A stretch of 64,000 nucleotides of DNA from Stigmatella ashevillena (GCF_028368975.1 NZ_JAQNDM010000002.1:124001-188000); one strand, 5' to 3'; positions 1 through 11,635 are shown, counted from the first letter of the stretch. Notes: a model not told the origin generated them from the letters alone. Numbers and translations are program-made.

Positions 1-671
1 ACCGCGAGGCGGTGTGCTCGACGTACTTCTGCAAGTACGTGGCGGGCGCCGATGGCCGGAAGTTCTGGATGACCTTCAAGACGTGGCTCACCCTGGCGGA
101 GATTCAGCTCTCGCGCTACGCCCTGCTCCAACACCTGCCCGACTATGTGCTCACCGGCCGCGACAAGGCGGATGCCGCCACGGTGCCGCTCACGGTGGAG
201 GATCTCGATGATCAGCCCCCGCCCGAGAAGGAGTATGCCGATCTGTGGCGCGGCTGGGCGGGACGGGAGGCCGAGTTCTACAAGGCCTGCTACCAGAGCG
301 TCCGCGCCCTCTCCTCCCAGGACTTCGAGAACCTCCTGGGCATTGATGGGACCATCGAGCTGTCCATCCTGAAGCAGCGCCACGAGGCGGCCGTGGCGCC
401 CCGTCTCCCCAAGGTGCTCAAGCTCAACCCCGGCGCCACCGTGCAGTGGCTCCCGGATGGGAGCATTGCCCTGGCCTCGTACAGTGAGTTCGACGCCATC
501 GCCTTGCCGGGAGAGGCCTACGCTCTGCTGGTGGAGTTCAACGGCAAGCAGCCCGTGGAGGCCGTGCGCCAGCGCCTCCGGGAGGAAAAGCAGGCGGACC
601 TCCACGAGGACATCCTGCTCGAGCTCTACCGGCACCGCATCCTCATCGATGTGAACGCCCCCTCGCAGTGA
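1..671 (+). CDS. 3' part of a cut gene, possibly a YkgJ-like cysteine-cluster protein
   Basis: The reading frame is open from the window edge to a TGA at 669-671, so the true start lies outside; the GTG at 12 is an internal codon or alternative start. At the visible beginning the residues VCSTYFCKY resemble the distal cysteines of the YkgJ family (putative zinc or iron chelating cysteine cluster), but the rest of that motif would lie upstream and cannot be checked. The last ~85 residues form a mixed alpha/beta stretch followed by an acidic/basic helix. The gene ends inside the region just before the hydrolase gene, so the two may be co-transcribed. Function is not assigned; the YkgJ link is a weak inference. 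Confidence 0.55.
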   Translation, partial: REAVCSTYFCKYVAGADGRKFWMTFKTWLTLAEIQLSRYALLQHLPDYVLTGRDKADAATVPLTVEDLDDQPPPEKEYADLWRGWAGREAEFYKACYQSVRALSSQDFENLLGIDGTIELSILKQRHEAAVAPRLPKVLKLNPGATVQWLPDGSIALASYSEFDAIALPGEAYALLVEFNGKQPVEAVRQRLREEKQADLHEDILLELYRHRILIDVNAPSQ

Positions 672-685
672 GGTACATCCCGCCC

Positions 686-1777
686 ATGAGCCATGACGTT
701 TTGCTGGAGACCCGAGGCCCCATCGGACTGGTGACGCTCGACCGTCCCCGGGCGCTCAATGCGCTCGATCTGGGGATGATCCGGGTCATCCACCCCCAAC
801 TGGAGGCCTGGGCCCGCGAGCCCGCCGTGAAGGCCGTGGTGATCCGCGGCGCGGGGGGCAAGGCCTTCTGCGCGGGCGGCGATGTGCGCGCGGTGGCCGC
901 CTCCCTCGGCACCCCTGTCCCAGAGGGCCAGTCCCCCCTGGCCCGTGACTACTTCCAGGGCGAGTACGCGCTCAACCACCGCATCCACCACTTCGAGAAG
1001 CCCTACATCGCCTTCGTGGATGGCATCAGCATGGGCGGTGGCCTGGGGCTCTCCTTCCATGGCTCCCACCGCGTCGTCACCGAGCGGCTCACCTTCTCCA
1101 TGCCCGAGACGGCCATCGGCTTCTTTCCGGATGTGGGCGGCGGGTGGTTCCTCCCTCGGTTTCCAGGAGCGATGGGCACGTATCTGGGGCTCACCGGCAC
1201 GCGCGCCAATGCCGCGGATGCGATGTGGCTCGGGTATGGCACCCACCACGTGGAGCACTCCCGGCTCGACGCGGTGCTGGAGGCCCTGGTCTCCGCGGAC
1301 TGGAGCACGGGCCGTGCCCAGGACGTCACCACCCGGCTCCTCGCGTCCTTCTCCTCGGACGCAGGGCCCGCGCCGCTCCGAGTGCATCAGCCCGCGGTGG
1401 ATCGCTGCTTCGCGGCGGACCGGGTGGAGGACATCCTCTCCGCGCTCGCGGCCGAGGGCACCGAGTGGGCCGAGGCCACCCGGGCCACCCTGGGCCGGAT
1501 GTCGCCCTCGAGCCTGAAGGTGACGCTGCGTCAGCTCCGCACGTGCCGCTCGCTGTCCTATGACGAGGTGGTCCGCATCGAGTACCGCCTCAGTCAGGCG
1601 CTCACCGCGCGGCCGGACTTCCGGGAAGGCATCCGCGCCGTGCTCGTGGACAAGGACCAGCGCCCGCGCTGGAGCCCCGCCACCCTGGCCGAGGTCCGCG
1701 ACGAGGAGGTGGAGGCGTGCTTCGCCCCCCGGGCAGGAGATGAATTCGCTCCCTCCCCTGCCCCCCTTCGCGGCTGA
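686..1777 (+). CDS. 3-hydroxyisobutyryl-CoA hydrolase (enoyl-CoA hydratase/isomerase superfamily)
   Basis: Predicted to hydrolyse 3-hydroxyisobutyryl-CoA to the free acid in valine breakdown, in the cytoplasm. The 363-residue length matches HIBCH proteins, which are longer than plain enoyl-CoA hydratases (~260). Crotonase-fold landmarks are clear: the oxyanion-hole segment KAFCAGGDVRAV (about residue 55), GISMGGGLGLSFHGSHRV, and PETAIGFFPDVGGGWFLPR with the Glu expected for the hydrolase subfamily. The C-terminal SPSSLKVT and DKDQRPRWSPATL stretches are typical of HIBCH rather than hydratases. I chose the ATG at 686, preceded by a GAGGT box; a GTG at 668 in the same frame overlaps the previous stop and is an alternative. 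It converges on guaA with only 3 bases between the stops. Confidence 0.85.
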   Translation: MSHDVLLETRGPIGLVTLDRPRALNALDLGMIRVIHPQLEAWAREPAVKAVVIRGAGGKAFCAGGDVRAVAASLGTPVPEGQSPLARDYFQGEYALNHRIHHFEKPYIAFVDGISMGGGLGLSFHGSHRVVTERLTFSMPETAIGFFPDVGGGWFLPRFPGAMGTYLGLTGTRANAADAMWLGYGTHHVEHSRLDAVLEALVSADWSTGRAQDVTTRLLASFSSDAGPAPLRVHQPAVDRCFAADRVEDILSALAAEGTEWAEATRATLGRMSPSSLKVTLRQLRTCRSLSYDEVVRIEYRLSQALTARPDFREGIRAVLVDKDQRPRWSPATLAEVRDEEVEACFAPRAGDEFAPSPAPLRG

Positions 1778-1780
1778 GGG

Positions 1781-3334
1781 CTACTCCCACTCGATGGTGG
1801 CCGGAGGCTTCGACGAGATGTCGAGCACGACGCGGTTGATGCCCCGCACCTCGTTGGTGATGCGCGTGGAGATGCGCTCCAGCACCGGGTACGGCAGCCG
1901 CGCCCAGTCCGCCGTCATCCCATCCACGCTCGTCACCGCGCGCAGCACGCAGGTGGACTCGTAGGTGCGCTCGTCCCCCATCACCCCCACGCTCTGCACG
2001 GGCAGCAGCACCGCGAACGCCTGCCACAGCTCCGTGTAGAGCCCCGCGGTCCGGATCTCCTCCTGGACGATGGCGTCCGCGCGGCGCACCAGCGCCAGCC
2101 TGGGTTCCGTCACCTCGCCGAGCACGCGGATGGCCAGGCCCGGCCCGGGGAACGGCTGCCGGTTCACCATCTCCTCGGGCAGCCCCAGCTCGCGGCCGAG
2201 CACGCGCACCTCGTCCTTGAACAGCTCGCGCAGCGGCTCCACCAGCTTGAGCTTCATCTGCTCGGGCAGGCCGCCCACGTTGTGGTGGCTCTTGATGGTG
2301 ACCGAGGGGCCCTTGTACGAGACCGATTCGATGACGTCCGGGTAGAGCGTGCCCTGGGCCAGGAACCCCGCATCCTGCACTTCGCGCGCCGCCTCCTCGA
2401 ACACCGCGATGAACTCGCGGCCAATCGTCTTGCGCTTCTTCTCTGGGTCCGTCACCCCGGCGAGCTTCTGGAGGAAGCGCTCCCGCGCATCCACCGTCTT
2501 GAGCGGCACGTGGAAGCGGTCCACGAAGAGCGCCTCCACCTGCGCCCGCTCGTCCTGCCGCAAGAGCCCGTTGTCCACGAAGATGCACTGGAGCCGGGGG
2601 CCGATGGCCCGGTGCAAGAGCAGCGCCGCCACCGAGCTGTCCACCCCGCCGGACAGCCCGCAGATGACCCGCCCCTCGGCGCCCACCTGCCGCCGGATGG
2701 CCTCCTCGGCCTCCTGGATGAAGCCCTTCATCGTCCAGGTGCCGCTCACCTTGCAGTCGGTGAACAGGAACGCCCGCAGCATGGCCTTGCCCTGGGGGGT
2801 GTGCACCACCTCGGGGTGGAACTGGAGCCCGTAGAAGGGCTTGGTGGTGTGGGCCGCCGCCGCGAAGGGCGAATTGCCACTGCGGCCAATGGCCTCGAAG
2901 CCGGGCGGCAGCGCGTCCACCCGGTCTCCGTGGCTCATCCACACCTTCACCCGCTCGCCGGGGTGGAACTCGCCCAGGGGGCCCCGGGCCGTCAGCACCT
3001 CCATCTCGGCGTTGCCGTACTCCCGGTGCGCGGACCGGTCCAGCTTGCCCCCGAGCAGCTTGGCCAGCAGTTGAAGGCCATAGCAGATGCCGAGCACCGG
3101 CACCCCCGCGTCGAAGACGAAGGGGTCGCAGCGGGGCGAACCCTCGGTTTCCACGGAGGCGGGGCCCCCCGAGAGGATGATGCCCCGGGGGGCGAAGCGG
3201 CGAATCTGCTCGGCCGGGAGGTCCGGCCGGTGAATTTCACAGTAGACGCCCAACTCCCGGACGCGCCGGGCGATGAGCTGGGTGTACTGACTGCCAAAGT
3301 CGAGAATGAGGATCTTCTCGGCGTGGATGTCCAC
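1781..3334 (-). CDS. guaA: GMP synthase (glutamine-hydrolysing)
   Basis: Converts XMP to GMP using glutamine and ATP, the last step of guanine nucleotide synthesis. The 517-residue product has the class I glutamine amidotransferase domain first (nucleophile in GICYGLQLL, His-x-Glu in LQFHPEV), then the ATP pyrophosphatase domain with the P-loop [13 protein letters not shown], and the C-terminal dimerisation domain ending in KPPATIEWE, the usual GuaA terminus. The start is the GTG at 3334 with GGGAG about 8 bases upstream; an in-frame ATG at 3371-3373 would add 13 residues not expected in the family. guaB lies upstream on the same strand, but a lipoprotein gene on the opposite strand sits between them, so they are probably not one transcript. 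Confidence 0.95.
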   Translation of the reverse strand: MDIHAEKILILDFGSQYTQLIARRVRELGVYCEIHRPDLPAEQIRRFAPRGIILSGGPASVETEGSPRCDPFVFDAGVPVLGICYGLQLLAKLLGGKLDRSAHREYGNAEMEVLTARGPLGEFHPGERVKVWMSHGDRVDALPPGFEAIGRSGNSPFAAAAHTTKPFYGLQFHPEVVHTPQGKAMLRAFLFTDCKVSGTWTMKGFIQEAEEAIRRQVGAEGRVICGLSGGVDSSVAALLLHRAIGPRLQCIFVDNGLLRQDERAQVEALFVDRFHVPLKTVDARERFLQKLAGVTDPEKKRKTIGREFIAVFEEAAREVQDAGFLAQGTLYPDVIESVSYKGPSVTIKSHHNVGGLPEQMKLKLVEPLRELFKDEVRVLGRELGLPEEMVNRQPFPGPGLAIRVLGEVTEPRLALVRRADAIVQEEIRTAGLYTELWQAFAVLLPVQSVGVMGDERTYESTCVLRAVTSVDGMTADWARLPYPVLERISTRITNEVRGINRVVLDISSKPPATIEWE

Positions 3335-3446
3335 GAGGTTCTCCCGGGGCGTCGTTGACGGAAGGCGGCCCATACCGCTACAAACTTTCGCAGATCAACC
3401 GTTTAGCACTTCACCTGCCGGTTCCTGTTCTTATTCGAGGTCCTGG

Positions 3447-4064
3447 ATGCGCCGTCTGTCCGCCGCTGCCTCTGTCTTCCTTCTTTCTGCCGGCTGTCTG
3501 ACGCGGGAGATTTCCTCGGATGAGCGGCTCGACCGCGAGACGTCCAACCTCGCGGTGAAAGACACCCCCGAGGCGAGCGACCTGGAGAAGCTGACCTGTC
3601 TGAACACGGACGAGGAGCTGCTCAAGGCGCGCAACGTGAACCGGCCCGAGACGGATCGGTTGATGGACTACATCACCCTCTTCAGCTCGCTGCGCAAGCG
3701 CACCCACACCTTCGAGGAGGCGATGCTGCGCAACCCGGACCTGCAATACCGGGAGGGCGCCGGCGCCATCGTCGCCGCCAAGGACACCTGCATCCAGCAG
3801 ACCGAGGATGTGAAGGTGGAGTTCGAAACCTACATGCGTGAGCTGGTGGACGTGCCCACGGTGCAGGAAATCAAGGGGGGCAACGCCGTCACCATCGCGC
3901 GCCTGGACTTCAGCACCCTGCGGCAGGCCATCGAGACACTCGCGCCGGACGACAAGGAGCAGCTGCTCAACCGGGTGGCCAGCGCCGAGAAGAAGGTCAC
4001 CGCCGCCAAGGCCCCCGAAGAGGAGCCGGCCACCACCGGCGGCAAGCGCAAGGGCAGCAAGTAG
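3447..4064 (+). CDS. Lipoprotein of unknown function
   Basis: A 205-residue protein with a type II signal peptide: MRRL, a hydrophobic stretch and the lipobox LSAGC with the lipidated Cys at residue 17. The mature part is charged and mostly helical, with no domain I recognise, and ends in a Lys/Gly/Ser-rich tail. The ATG at 3447 is preceded by GAGGT. It is transcribed opposite to guaA and guaB, and its 5' region overlaps the guaA upstream region, so the two start sites are only about 110 bases apart and may share regulatory DNA. Expected location is a membrane facing the periplasm. Confidence 0.75.
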   Translation: MRRLSAAASVFLLSAGCLTREISSDERLDRETSNLAVKDTPEASDLEKLTCLNTDEELLKARNVNRPETDRLMDYITLFSSLRKRTHTFEEAMLRNPDLQYREGAGAIVAAKDTCIQQTEDVKVEFETYMRELVDVPTVQEIKGGNAVTIARLDFSTLRQAIETLAPDDKEQLLNRVASAEKKVTAAKAPEEEPATTGGKRKGSK

Positions 4065-4089
4065 CCGCCCCTCGGAAGGACAGGGCGCC

Positions 4090-5574
<1,485 letters not shown>

Positions 5575-5596
5575 TCAGCGCCCGTGCGGAGCCTTT

Positions 5597-5625
5597 TGCA
5601 TACGCGGCTTGAGGCGCCCTCGCAA
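5597..5625 (-). promoter_or_regulatory. Possible promoter of guaB
   Basis: On the minus strand, TTGCGA (5620-5625) and TATGCA (5597-5602) are 17 bases apart, about 50 bases upstream of the guaB start. Both boxes match sigma-70 consensus only partly, so this is a weak candidate. Confidence 0.3.
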
Positions 5626-5725
5626 TGATCCGGACGTCCCGGGTTCCGGGGGTCCAATGTTTTGATGCCCGTTCGCCAGGGCTTCGGGCGATACTCCCGC
5701 CCTCCCTCACAGCCGGGCATGAGTC

Positions 5726-7858
5726 TTGTCGGAATCGAAGCAAGAGGGGCCGGTGGGGTTGGTGGTCAAACTGCCCTTCGCCACCTCGGAAGAGTTCGTC
5801 GCGAAGTACAGCGCCAACGTCACCTGGGGCGGCATCTACCTGCGCTCCAAGGCGGTCAAACTCCCGGGAACCCTTATTACCCTGGATCTTCGGCTGACCT
5901 CGGGGGCCCGCATCATCTATGCGTCCGCCGTGGTGCACTTCGTCACGGGCCAGAAGGGCTCGGGCGTGCCCGGCATGGGGCTGCGGTTCCTGACGTTGGA
6001 TCCCGAGACGAAGCGCTTCCTGGAGGGCGCGCTCGCCGACCGTCCGGATGCCCGGTCCCGCGTGCCCCCACTGCCTCCGGGGGTGGGCACCCCGGAGTAC
6101 ACGTCCCATCCGTCCCACCCTCCTCTGCCCAAGCCCCCCGCCCCGCCGCACACGCTGACGTCTGGGCCGGTGGAGCTCACCGCCCCGGCCTTCGAGCCGC
6201 CCGTGGGAGAGCCCCTGCGCGAGGGGCCCATCATCGGCATCGATCTGGGGACGACCAACTCGTGCGCCGCCTACGTGCGCAACGGCAAGCCCGAGGTGCT
6301 CAAGAGCCGCGAGGGTCACAACACCGTGCCCTCGCTGCTGGCCTTGAACGTGCGCGGCAAGTTCGTGGTGGGCCATCCCGCCAAGGGCCAGCTGCTCACC
6401 CATCCGAAGCAGACGGTGTACGGCACCAAGCGGCTGGTGGGGCGCGCGTTCGACTCGCCCATCGTCCAGCACATCCGGGACCGGCTGGCCTACGAGATCG
6501 CCCGGGGGCAGGACGGCGAGGCGGCGGTGAAGCTGGGCAACCGCGTCTACTCGTTGCAGCAGATCTCCGCGCTCATCCTCCGGGAGGTTCGGGAGATCGC
6601 CCAGAACCAGATCGGCCAGCCCGTCTCGCGCGCCGTCATCACCGTGCCGGCCTACTACAACGACAACCAGCGCCAGGCGGTGCGGGAGGCGGGTCGGCTG
6701 GCGGGGCTGTGCGTGGAGCGCATCCTCAACGAGCCCACCGCGGCGGCGCTCGCCTACGGCCATGGGCGCAAGCTGCGCCAGCGCATCCTCGTCTATGACT
6801 TGGGCGGCGGCACCTTCGATGCGTCCGTGCTGGAGCTGCACGGCAACGTCTACGAGGTGATCTCCACCGGAGGCGACACCTTCCTGGGGGGCATCGACTT
6901 CGACAACGCTATCGTCGAGTACCTGCTGGAGGAGTTCCAGAAGAAGACGGGCAAGGTGTTCCAGGGGGACCGGGTGTCCATGCAGCGGCTCCACGATGCG
7001 GCGGAGCGGGCCAAGTGCGCGCTCTCGGAGCGCCTGGACAGCCGCATCCACGTGGCGTTCGTGACGATGATCGACGACACGGCGTACGACTTGGACGTCA
7101 CGCTGACGCGGCAGAAGCTCATCGCGCTGACGGAGACGCTGGTGGATCGCACCCTGGAGGTCTGCGGCGAGGTGCTCCGCGCCAAGGGGCTCACCGTCCA
7201 AGACATCGAAGAGGTGGTGTTGGTGGGCGGCCAGAGCCGCTTCCCGCGGGTGCACGAGAAGATCTCGGCGTTCTTCGGCAAGGGGCCCAGCAAGGGGGTC
7301 CACCCGGACGAGGCGGTGGCCCTGGGCGCGGCGCTGCTGGCGAGCAGCCTGGGGCAGCAGGAAGGCGTGGTGCTCATTGACGTGCTGCCCATGGCCATTG
7401 GCGTGGGACTGCCGGGCGGGCGCTTCAAGTCCGTGCTGGATCGCAACGCGGAGCTGCCGGCGCTCAAGAGTTACCTCCTCAGCACCAGCCGCGACGATCA
7501 GACCGAGATCGAGATGACCATCTTTCAGGGGGACTCGGACCGGGTGGTGGAGAACGAGTACCTGGGCACGCTGAAGCTGAGCGGCCTGCCGATGCTGCCG
7601 CGAGGCCAGCTCCAGGTGGCGATCACCTTCGAGGTGAACGAGGAGTCGCTCCTGAAGGTGACGGCCAAGGAGACGGTGACGGGCCAGCGCGTCACCAGCA
7701 CCTTCTCCACCCGGGACACGCCCGAGGCGGTGAAAGCCCGCCTGGCCTTGCAGGAGACCTTCCAGGACGAGGCGTCCTCTTCCCAGGACACCCCTTCCCT
7801 GCCCTTGAAGCGGCAGGGGGTGGTGGGGTGGCTCAAGGGGCTCTTCGCGCGCCCGTGA
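5726..7858 (+). CDS. PilZ-like domain fused to an Hsp70 (DnaK-type) chaperone
   Basis: A 710-residue fusion. Residues ~10-105 are a PilZ-like module with the strand-turn [12 protein letters not shown], the position of the usual D/N-x-S-x-x-G; no RxxxR switch is visible, so c-di-GMP binding is doubtful. A Pro-rich linker (~110-165) follows. The Hsp70 ATPase domain starts at ~168 with [14 protein letters not shown] and has phosphate-2 [14 protein letters not shown], the connect segment [15 protein letters not shown] and adenosine motif [14 protein letters not shown] substrate-binding beta domain is present (~560-680), but the helical lid is much shorter than in DnaK (638 residues in E. coli). 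The start is a TTG at 5726 with no strong Shine-Dalgarno; the first aligned PilZ residues begin directly after it. Transcribed divergently from guaB. No DnaJ or GrpE gene is nearby, so this is probably a specialised Hsp70, not the housekeeping one. Confidence 0.88.
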   Translation: MSESKQEGPVGLVVKLPFATSEEFVAKYSANVTWGGIYLRSKAVKLPGTLITLDLRLTSGARIIYASAVVHFVTGQKGSGVPGMGLRFLTLDPETKRFLEGALADRPDARSRVPPLPPGVGTPEYTSHPSHPPLPKPPAPPHTLTSGPVELTAPAFEPPVGEPLREGPIIGIDLGTTNSCAAYVRNGKPEVLKSREGHNTVPSLLALNVRGKFVVGHPAKGQLLTHPKQTVYGTKRLVGRAFDSPIVQHIRDRLAYEIARGQDGEAAVKLGNRVYSLQQISALILREVREIAQNQIGQPVSRAVITVPAYYNDNQRQAVREAGRLAGLCVERILNEPTAAALAYGHGRKLRQRILVYDLGGGTFDASVLELHGNVYEVISTGGDTFLGGIDFDNAIVEYLLEEFQKKTGKVFQGDRVSMQRLHDAAERAKCALSERLDSRIHVAFVTMIDDTAYDLDVTLTRQKLIALTETLVDRTLEVCGEVLRAKGLTVQDIEEVVLVGGQSRFPRVHEKISAFFGKGPSKGVHPDEAVALGAALLASSLGQQEGVVLIDVLPMAIGVGLPGGRFKSVLDRNAELPALKSYLLSTSRDDQTEIEMTIFQGDSDRVVENEYLGTLKLSGLPMLPRGQLQVAITFEVNEESLLKVTAKETVTGQRVTSTFSTRDTPEAVKARLALQETFQDEASSSQDTPSLPLKRQGVVGWLKGLFARP

Positions 7859-7875
7859 GCCGGCCTGCGGGGCTG

Positions 7876-8646
7876 CTACTTCTGCAGCTCAGGGGCCCGC
7901 GACAGGACGCCGGCCTGCTTCTCGGCGGCATCCAGGAACGGGGTGGTGCTGGACGAAGACACCGCGCCCTCCGAGGAGAGGCGCACCAGGGTGTTCTGCG
8001 CCACGGCCGGGGGGGCTGCCGGAACCGGTAACGCCGCCGCCTTCGCCTTGCGCTTGCGCCAGAGGAAGAACCCCACGCCGCCCACCGCCAGGACGGCGAG
8101 CGCCACGTACTGCCCCTCCTTGAACTTGCCGATCACGAAGTCCAGCTCGCTGCCGAAGTGGAAGCCCAGCCAGACGAAGACGGGCGCGGACAGCAGGGCG
8201 GCCAGACCATCCCAGAAGATGAAGCGCCAGTAGGACATGCCCACCGAGCCCGCGGTGAAGTACGTCACCGCGCGCACGCCCGGCATGAAGCGGGCGATCA
8301 TCACGATCTTCTGGCCGTGGATGGCGAACAGCCCCTCCACCTTGGCGCGCTTCTCGGGGGTGATGAGGCGGGCGAAGAAGCCCCCCTGCGTGCGGCCCAC
8401 GTTCGCGCCCAGCCGGCGGCCCGCATAGAAGATGAGGCTGTCCCCGGCGAGGATGCCGGCAAAGCCCACGGCCATCATCACCGGGAGGCTCGCCGCGCCT
8501 TTGTGCGCCAGGAAGCCTCCGAGGATGAGGGAGATGTCCTCCGGCAGCGGTACCCCCAGCCCACAGGCCACGAGGATGCCGAATACGGCCGCGTAGGCCA
8601 GGAAGCCCTGAGTGTTGCCCAGCAGATTGGTGAGGAGCTCTTGCAC
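7876..8646 (-). CDS. DedA family membrane protein
   Basis: DedA/SNARE-associated proteins are multi-pass inner-membrane proteins; some members flip polyprenyl phosphate lipids or affect membrane-potential homeostasis. The 256-residue product carries the family hallmarks: an N-terminal re-entrant segment GLGVPLPEDISLILGG, the Arg-bearing FMPGVRAVTYFTAGSVGM, and several hydrophobic helices. The tail after ~205 is basic then Ala/Pro/Ser-rich and looks cytoplasmic. I chose the GTG at 8646 because AAGGAAG precedes it; a GTG at 8670 would overlap the upstream stop as GTGA and could also be used through translational coupling. It converges on the PilZ-Hsp70 gene. Confidence 0.85.
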   Translation of the reverse strand: MQELLTNLLGNTQGFLAYAAVFGILVACGLGVPLPEDISLILGGFLAHKGAASLPVMMAVGFAGILAGDSLIFYAGRRLGANVGRTQGGFFARLITPEKRAKVEGLFAIHGQKIVMIARFMPGVRAVTYFTAGSVGMSYWRFIFWDGLAALLSAPVFVWLGFHFGSELDFVIGKFKEGQYVALAVLAVGGVGFFLWRKRKAKAAALPVPAAPPAVAQNTLVRLSSEGAVSSSSTTPFLDAAEKQAGVLSRAPELQK

Positions 8647-8666
8647 GCTTCTTCCTTCGCTCTCGT

Positions 8667-9656
8667 TCACTTCCGGGAAGGGCGCTCAGAACCTACACGA
8701 GCGAGCCCTTCCAGTGCCCAGGCATCAACCGGGCGCGGGTTATCAAAACTCCCAGCCAGCTCTTGGAGCCCAAAATAGCCTTCTCTCCCCGCATCTTCAT
8801 ATGCGGAAATAGGGGCCGCCAGGGCCGAGAGGGCCAGGGCGCGGCTCAGCAGCGATACCGCATAGGCTCCCACCGTCGTCTCCTTCGCCCCGAGGGCCTG
8901 GGCCTCTCGGAGGAGCGCGGGCCCTGCGGCCCAGCGTGTCTGGGCCTGCTCTCCAATGCGAGCAGGCAACAACGTCCGGGCATACTCCCACATCACCTTC
9001 TCCAGCGCCGGTGTCCGACTGGGACCTACCACCAGCACGGCTCCCTGGCCGGTTTGGAAGCCGTAAACCTGTCCCTCGGCATCCAGCAGGTTAACCACGA
9101 GCCGGAGGCGAGGCTTTCCTTCTGGCAGACGAAGAAGCCGGTGGGTTCGCCGCCAAGGCTCATCCAGTAGGGGCAGGTAGGTGCGCATCGCTGCCCGGTA
9201 GTCCGGAAAAGTCTCCGCGCGCAGGGCAGGCACGGGCCAGTGCTCCTCCACTCGATCGAGCAGCACCTCCAGGCCGGCCAGCTCCCGGGCCTCGGGGGGG
9301 GCGTCCTCATCCCCCATGCGCACGGTGGCGGCGAGGTAGCGCTCGAGGGGCACCGGGTGGGCGTCGAAGAAGGCCTGGGCCCGCTGGGCGACGGCAGGAT
9401 CCGCGCGGCTCAACGCCTCGCGCACCCTCGTTCGGGAGGGCGGGTACTGCCAGGCGGGCACGGGGTGCTCGCGCCGCAAGGTTCCCGTGTCGTAGCCGGT
9501 GCGATTGAGCAAGGCGAAGAGCGAGAAGACGCGGGCCTCGGCGCGCACCTCGATGCCGGCGGGGGTGTAGACGCTGGCGAACCAGTCTTCCTGGGCGTGG
9601 GCCGGGAGCGCCGCGAGGGCGAGGAAGAAGCCGAGCACCTGAGCGCACGCACGCAT
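8667..9656 (-). CDS. Secreted protein of unknown function
   Basis: A 329-residue product with a Sec signal peptide (MRACAQVLGFFLALAALPAHAQ, cleavage likely after AHAQ). The mature part is rich in Arg, Ala, Leu and Pro, predicted mostly helical, with no motif I recognise; one central segment (RLRLVVNLLDAEGQVYGF) looks like paired beta strands. The ATG at 9656 places the signal peptide correctly; an upstream extension is not supported. Its stop overlaps the alternative DedA start at 8670, so the two genes are probably one operon. A periplasmic location is expected. Confidence 0.7.
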   Translation of the reverse strand: MRACAQVLGFFLALAALPAHAQEDWFASVYTPAGIEVRAEARVFSLFALLNRTGYDTGTLRREHPVPAWQYPPSRTRVREALSRADPAVAQRAQAFFDAHPVPLERYLAATVRMGDEDAPPEARELAGLEVLLDRVEEHWPVPALRAETFPDYRAAMRTYLPLLDEPWRRTHRLLRLPEGKPRLRLVVNLLDAEGQVYGFQTGQGAVLVVGPSRTPALEKVMWEYARTLLPARIGEQAQTRWAAGPALLREAQALGAKETTVGAYAVSLLSRALALSALAAPISAYEDAGREGYFGLQELAGSFDNPRPVDAWALEGLARVGSERPSRK

Positions 9657-9684
9657 GAGCGGCGTGGAGGCTAGCACGGCGCCC

Positions 9685-10158
9685 TCAGGCGGCAGGGGCC
9701 TTTCCAACGAGCGTGCGGAGCATGTCCCGGTTGTCTCGGGCCTTCTGGCCGAAGAACGCGACGATGCCCATCAGCAGCTTCACGCAGGCCTGGGGCTTCT
9801 GGATGAGGAGCTTCTGAAAGTCCGCGTGGCGGATCTCCAGCGCGGCGACGTCCGTCATGGCGGTGGCGCTGCAGAGCCGCTCGCCCTTCTGGACGAGCGC
9901 GAGCTCTCCCAGCGGCTCACCGGCGCCCACGTCCCCGAGCGAGATCTCCTCTCCCGAGGGGCTCTTGGCGCTGAGCCGGACCGTGCCCTCGCCGACGATG
10001 ATGAGCGACTCGCCCATCTTGCCTTCCACGAAGAGCTGCGAGCCCTTGGGGAAGGCGCGCGGAACGGCGATGCTGGCGAAGATCGCGATGCCAGTATCGG
10101 TGAACCCCTTGAAGATGGGGCACGCCTTCAGCACGTTCTCGGGCACCACGAGGGCCAT
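9685..10158 (-). CDS. Cyclic nucleotide-binding domain protein
   Basis: A 157-residue protein that is almost entirely one CNBD (CAP_ED) domain: FPKGSQLFVEGKMGESLIIVGEGTVRL, then GAGEPLGELALV in the phosphate-binding-cassette position and a C-terminal helix. The canonical cassette Arg is not where CRP has it (sequence runs GELALVQKGERLCSATA), so ligand binding is uncertain. There is no DNA-binding or catalytic domain, so it is likely a small adaptor or sensor. ATG start with AGGACC upstream. It sits between miaB and the secreted-protein gene on the same strand. Confidence 0.8.
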   Translation of the reverse strand: MALVVPENVLKACPIFKGFTDTGIAIFASIAVPRAFPKGSQLFVEGKMGESLIIVGEGTVRLSAKSPSGEEISLGDVGAGEPLGELALVQKGERLCSATAMTDVAALEIRHADFQKLLIQKPQACVKLLMGIVAFFGQKARDNRDMLRTLVGKAPAA

Positions 10159-10231
10159 GGGTAGGTCCTACCACGTCCCTCTTCCCGCGTCAGCGTCTGG
10201 CGCGGGCTCAACCCGTCAAACGGGAACTCTC

Positions 10232-11635
10232 CTACGCTTCGACGAGGGGGAATCGTTCGGGCGGAACCATCCCGGGAGGCAGGGCCTCGCTGGCGGGCAG
10301 TGTCACCGTGGGTGACATGACCACCGAGAGCTGTTTGCCCATGAGGTGGTTGGGGGTGGCGCGCTCGACGAGCACCTTCACGAGTGCGCCGGCGGGGGCA
10401 TCCCCATCGAAGTTCACCGTGCGGTTCTCCGGGGAGCGTCCGAAGCGCTTGCCGGCGTCATACTTGGAGTGGCCCTCCACCAGCACCTCCACCTCGAGCC
10501 CCACCTGGCTGACGGCGATCTCCCCACAGATTTTTCGCTGCACCTTCTGGAGCCGCTCCAGCCGGGCGATCTTCACCTCGTGCGGCACGGAGCCCCAGTC
10601 CTTCTCGCGCAAGGCGGCGCCCGTCTTGGGGCGGGGGCTGAAGATGAAGGAGAACTGGCTCTCGTAGCGCACCTGCTCGGTGAGCTGCATCGTCATCTCG
10701 AAGTCTTCCTCGGTCTCTCCGGGGAAGCCCACGATGATGTCGGTGGTGACGGCGATGCCGGGCCGCGCGGCGCGCAGCTTCTCCAGCCGCTCCAGGTACT
10801 GCACCACCGTATAGTCGCGGCGCATCATCTTCAGGATGCGGTCCGAGCCACACTGCACCGGCAGGTGGAAGTGCGGGGCGATCTTGGGCTGGGTGCGGAA
10901 CGCGTCGATCAGCTCGTCGGACAGATCGTGCGGGTGGCTGGTGGTGAAGCGGACGCGCTCGATGCCGGGCACCTCGGCGGTGCGCAGCAGGAGCTGGGCG
11001 AAGCTGATGCCGCCCCGGTACGAGTTGACGTTCTGGCCGATGAGCGTCACCTCGCGCAGCCCCACGCGCGCCAGATCCGCCACCTCGGTGAGCACCTCCG
11101 GGAAGGCGCGGCTGACCTCACGGCCGCGCGTGTGCGGCACCACGCAGAAGGAGCAGACGTTGTCGCAGCCCTTCATCACGGTGACGAACTCGGTCACCTT
11201 GCCCCGGGACGTCTCCGGATCGGCGCGCGGGAAGACATACTCCTCGGAGTCCACGAAGGCCGTCTCCACCACCCGCTCGCGCTCCTGCGTCACGCGGGTG
11301 ATGATCTCCGGCAGCTTGCCGATGTTGTCCGGCCCGAAGACGAAGTCCACGTAGGGCACCTTCTTGAGCAGCCGGTCCTTCTCCTGCTGGGCCACGCAGC
11401 CGCCCACGCCGATGAGCGCCCCGCGGCTGACCTTCACCGGCCGGTAGCGGCCCAGGGCCGACAGCATCTTGTCCTCGGCCTTCTCGCGGATGGCGCAGGT
11501 GTTGAGGATGATGAGGTCCGCGTTGTCCGGTGTCGGCGTCGGGGTGTACGCGATCTGCGCCAACGCCTCGCTCATTCGAAGCGAGTCATTGACGTTCATC
11601 TGACAGCCGAAGGTATGGATGAAGTATCGCTTCAT
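10232..11635 (-). CDS. miaB: tRNA-2-methylthio-N6-dimethylallyladenosine synthase
   Basis: Radical-SAM methylthiotransferase that adds the 2-methylthio group to i6A37 of tRNA. The 467-residue product has the N-terminal UPF0004 domain with its three Cys ([4Fe-4S] auxiliary cluster; first in HTFGCQMNVNDS), the radical SAM CxxxCxxC in MKGCDNVCSFCVVPHTRG, and a C-terminal TRAM domain (~380-445). The order and length match MiaB rather than the shorter RimO/MtaB. ATG start at 11635. It stands in a run of minus-strand genes but has a 74-base gap upstream, so it may have its own promoter. Confidence 0.95.
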   Translation of the reverse strand: MKRYFIHTFGCQMNVNDSLRMSEALAQIAYTPTPTPDNADLIILNTCAIREKAEDKMLSALGRYRPVKVSRGALIGVGGCVAQQEKDRLLKKVPYVDFVFGPDNIGKLPEIITRVTQERERVVETAFVDSEEYVFPRADPETSRGKVTEFVTVMKGCDNVCSFCVVPHTRGREVSRAFPEVLTEVADLARVGLREVTLIGQNVNSYRGGISFAQLLLRTAEVPGIERVRFTTSHPHDLSDELIDAFRTQPKIAPHFHLPVQCGSDRILKMMRRDYTVVQYLERLEKLRAARPGIAVTTDIIVGFPGETEEDFEMTMQLTEQVRYESQFSFIFSPRPKTGAALREKDWGSVPHEVKIARLERLQKVQRKICGEIAVSQVGLEVEVLVEGHSKYDAGKRFGRSPENRTVNFDGDAPAGALVKVLVERATPNHLMGKQLSVVMSPTVTLPASEALPPGMVPPERFPLVEA

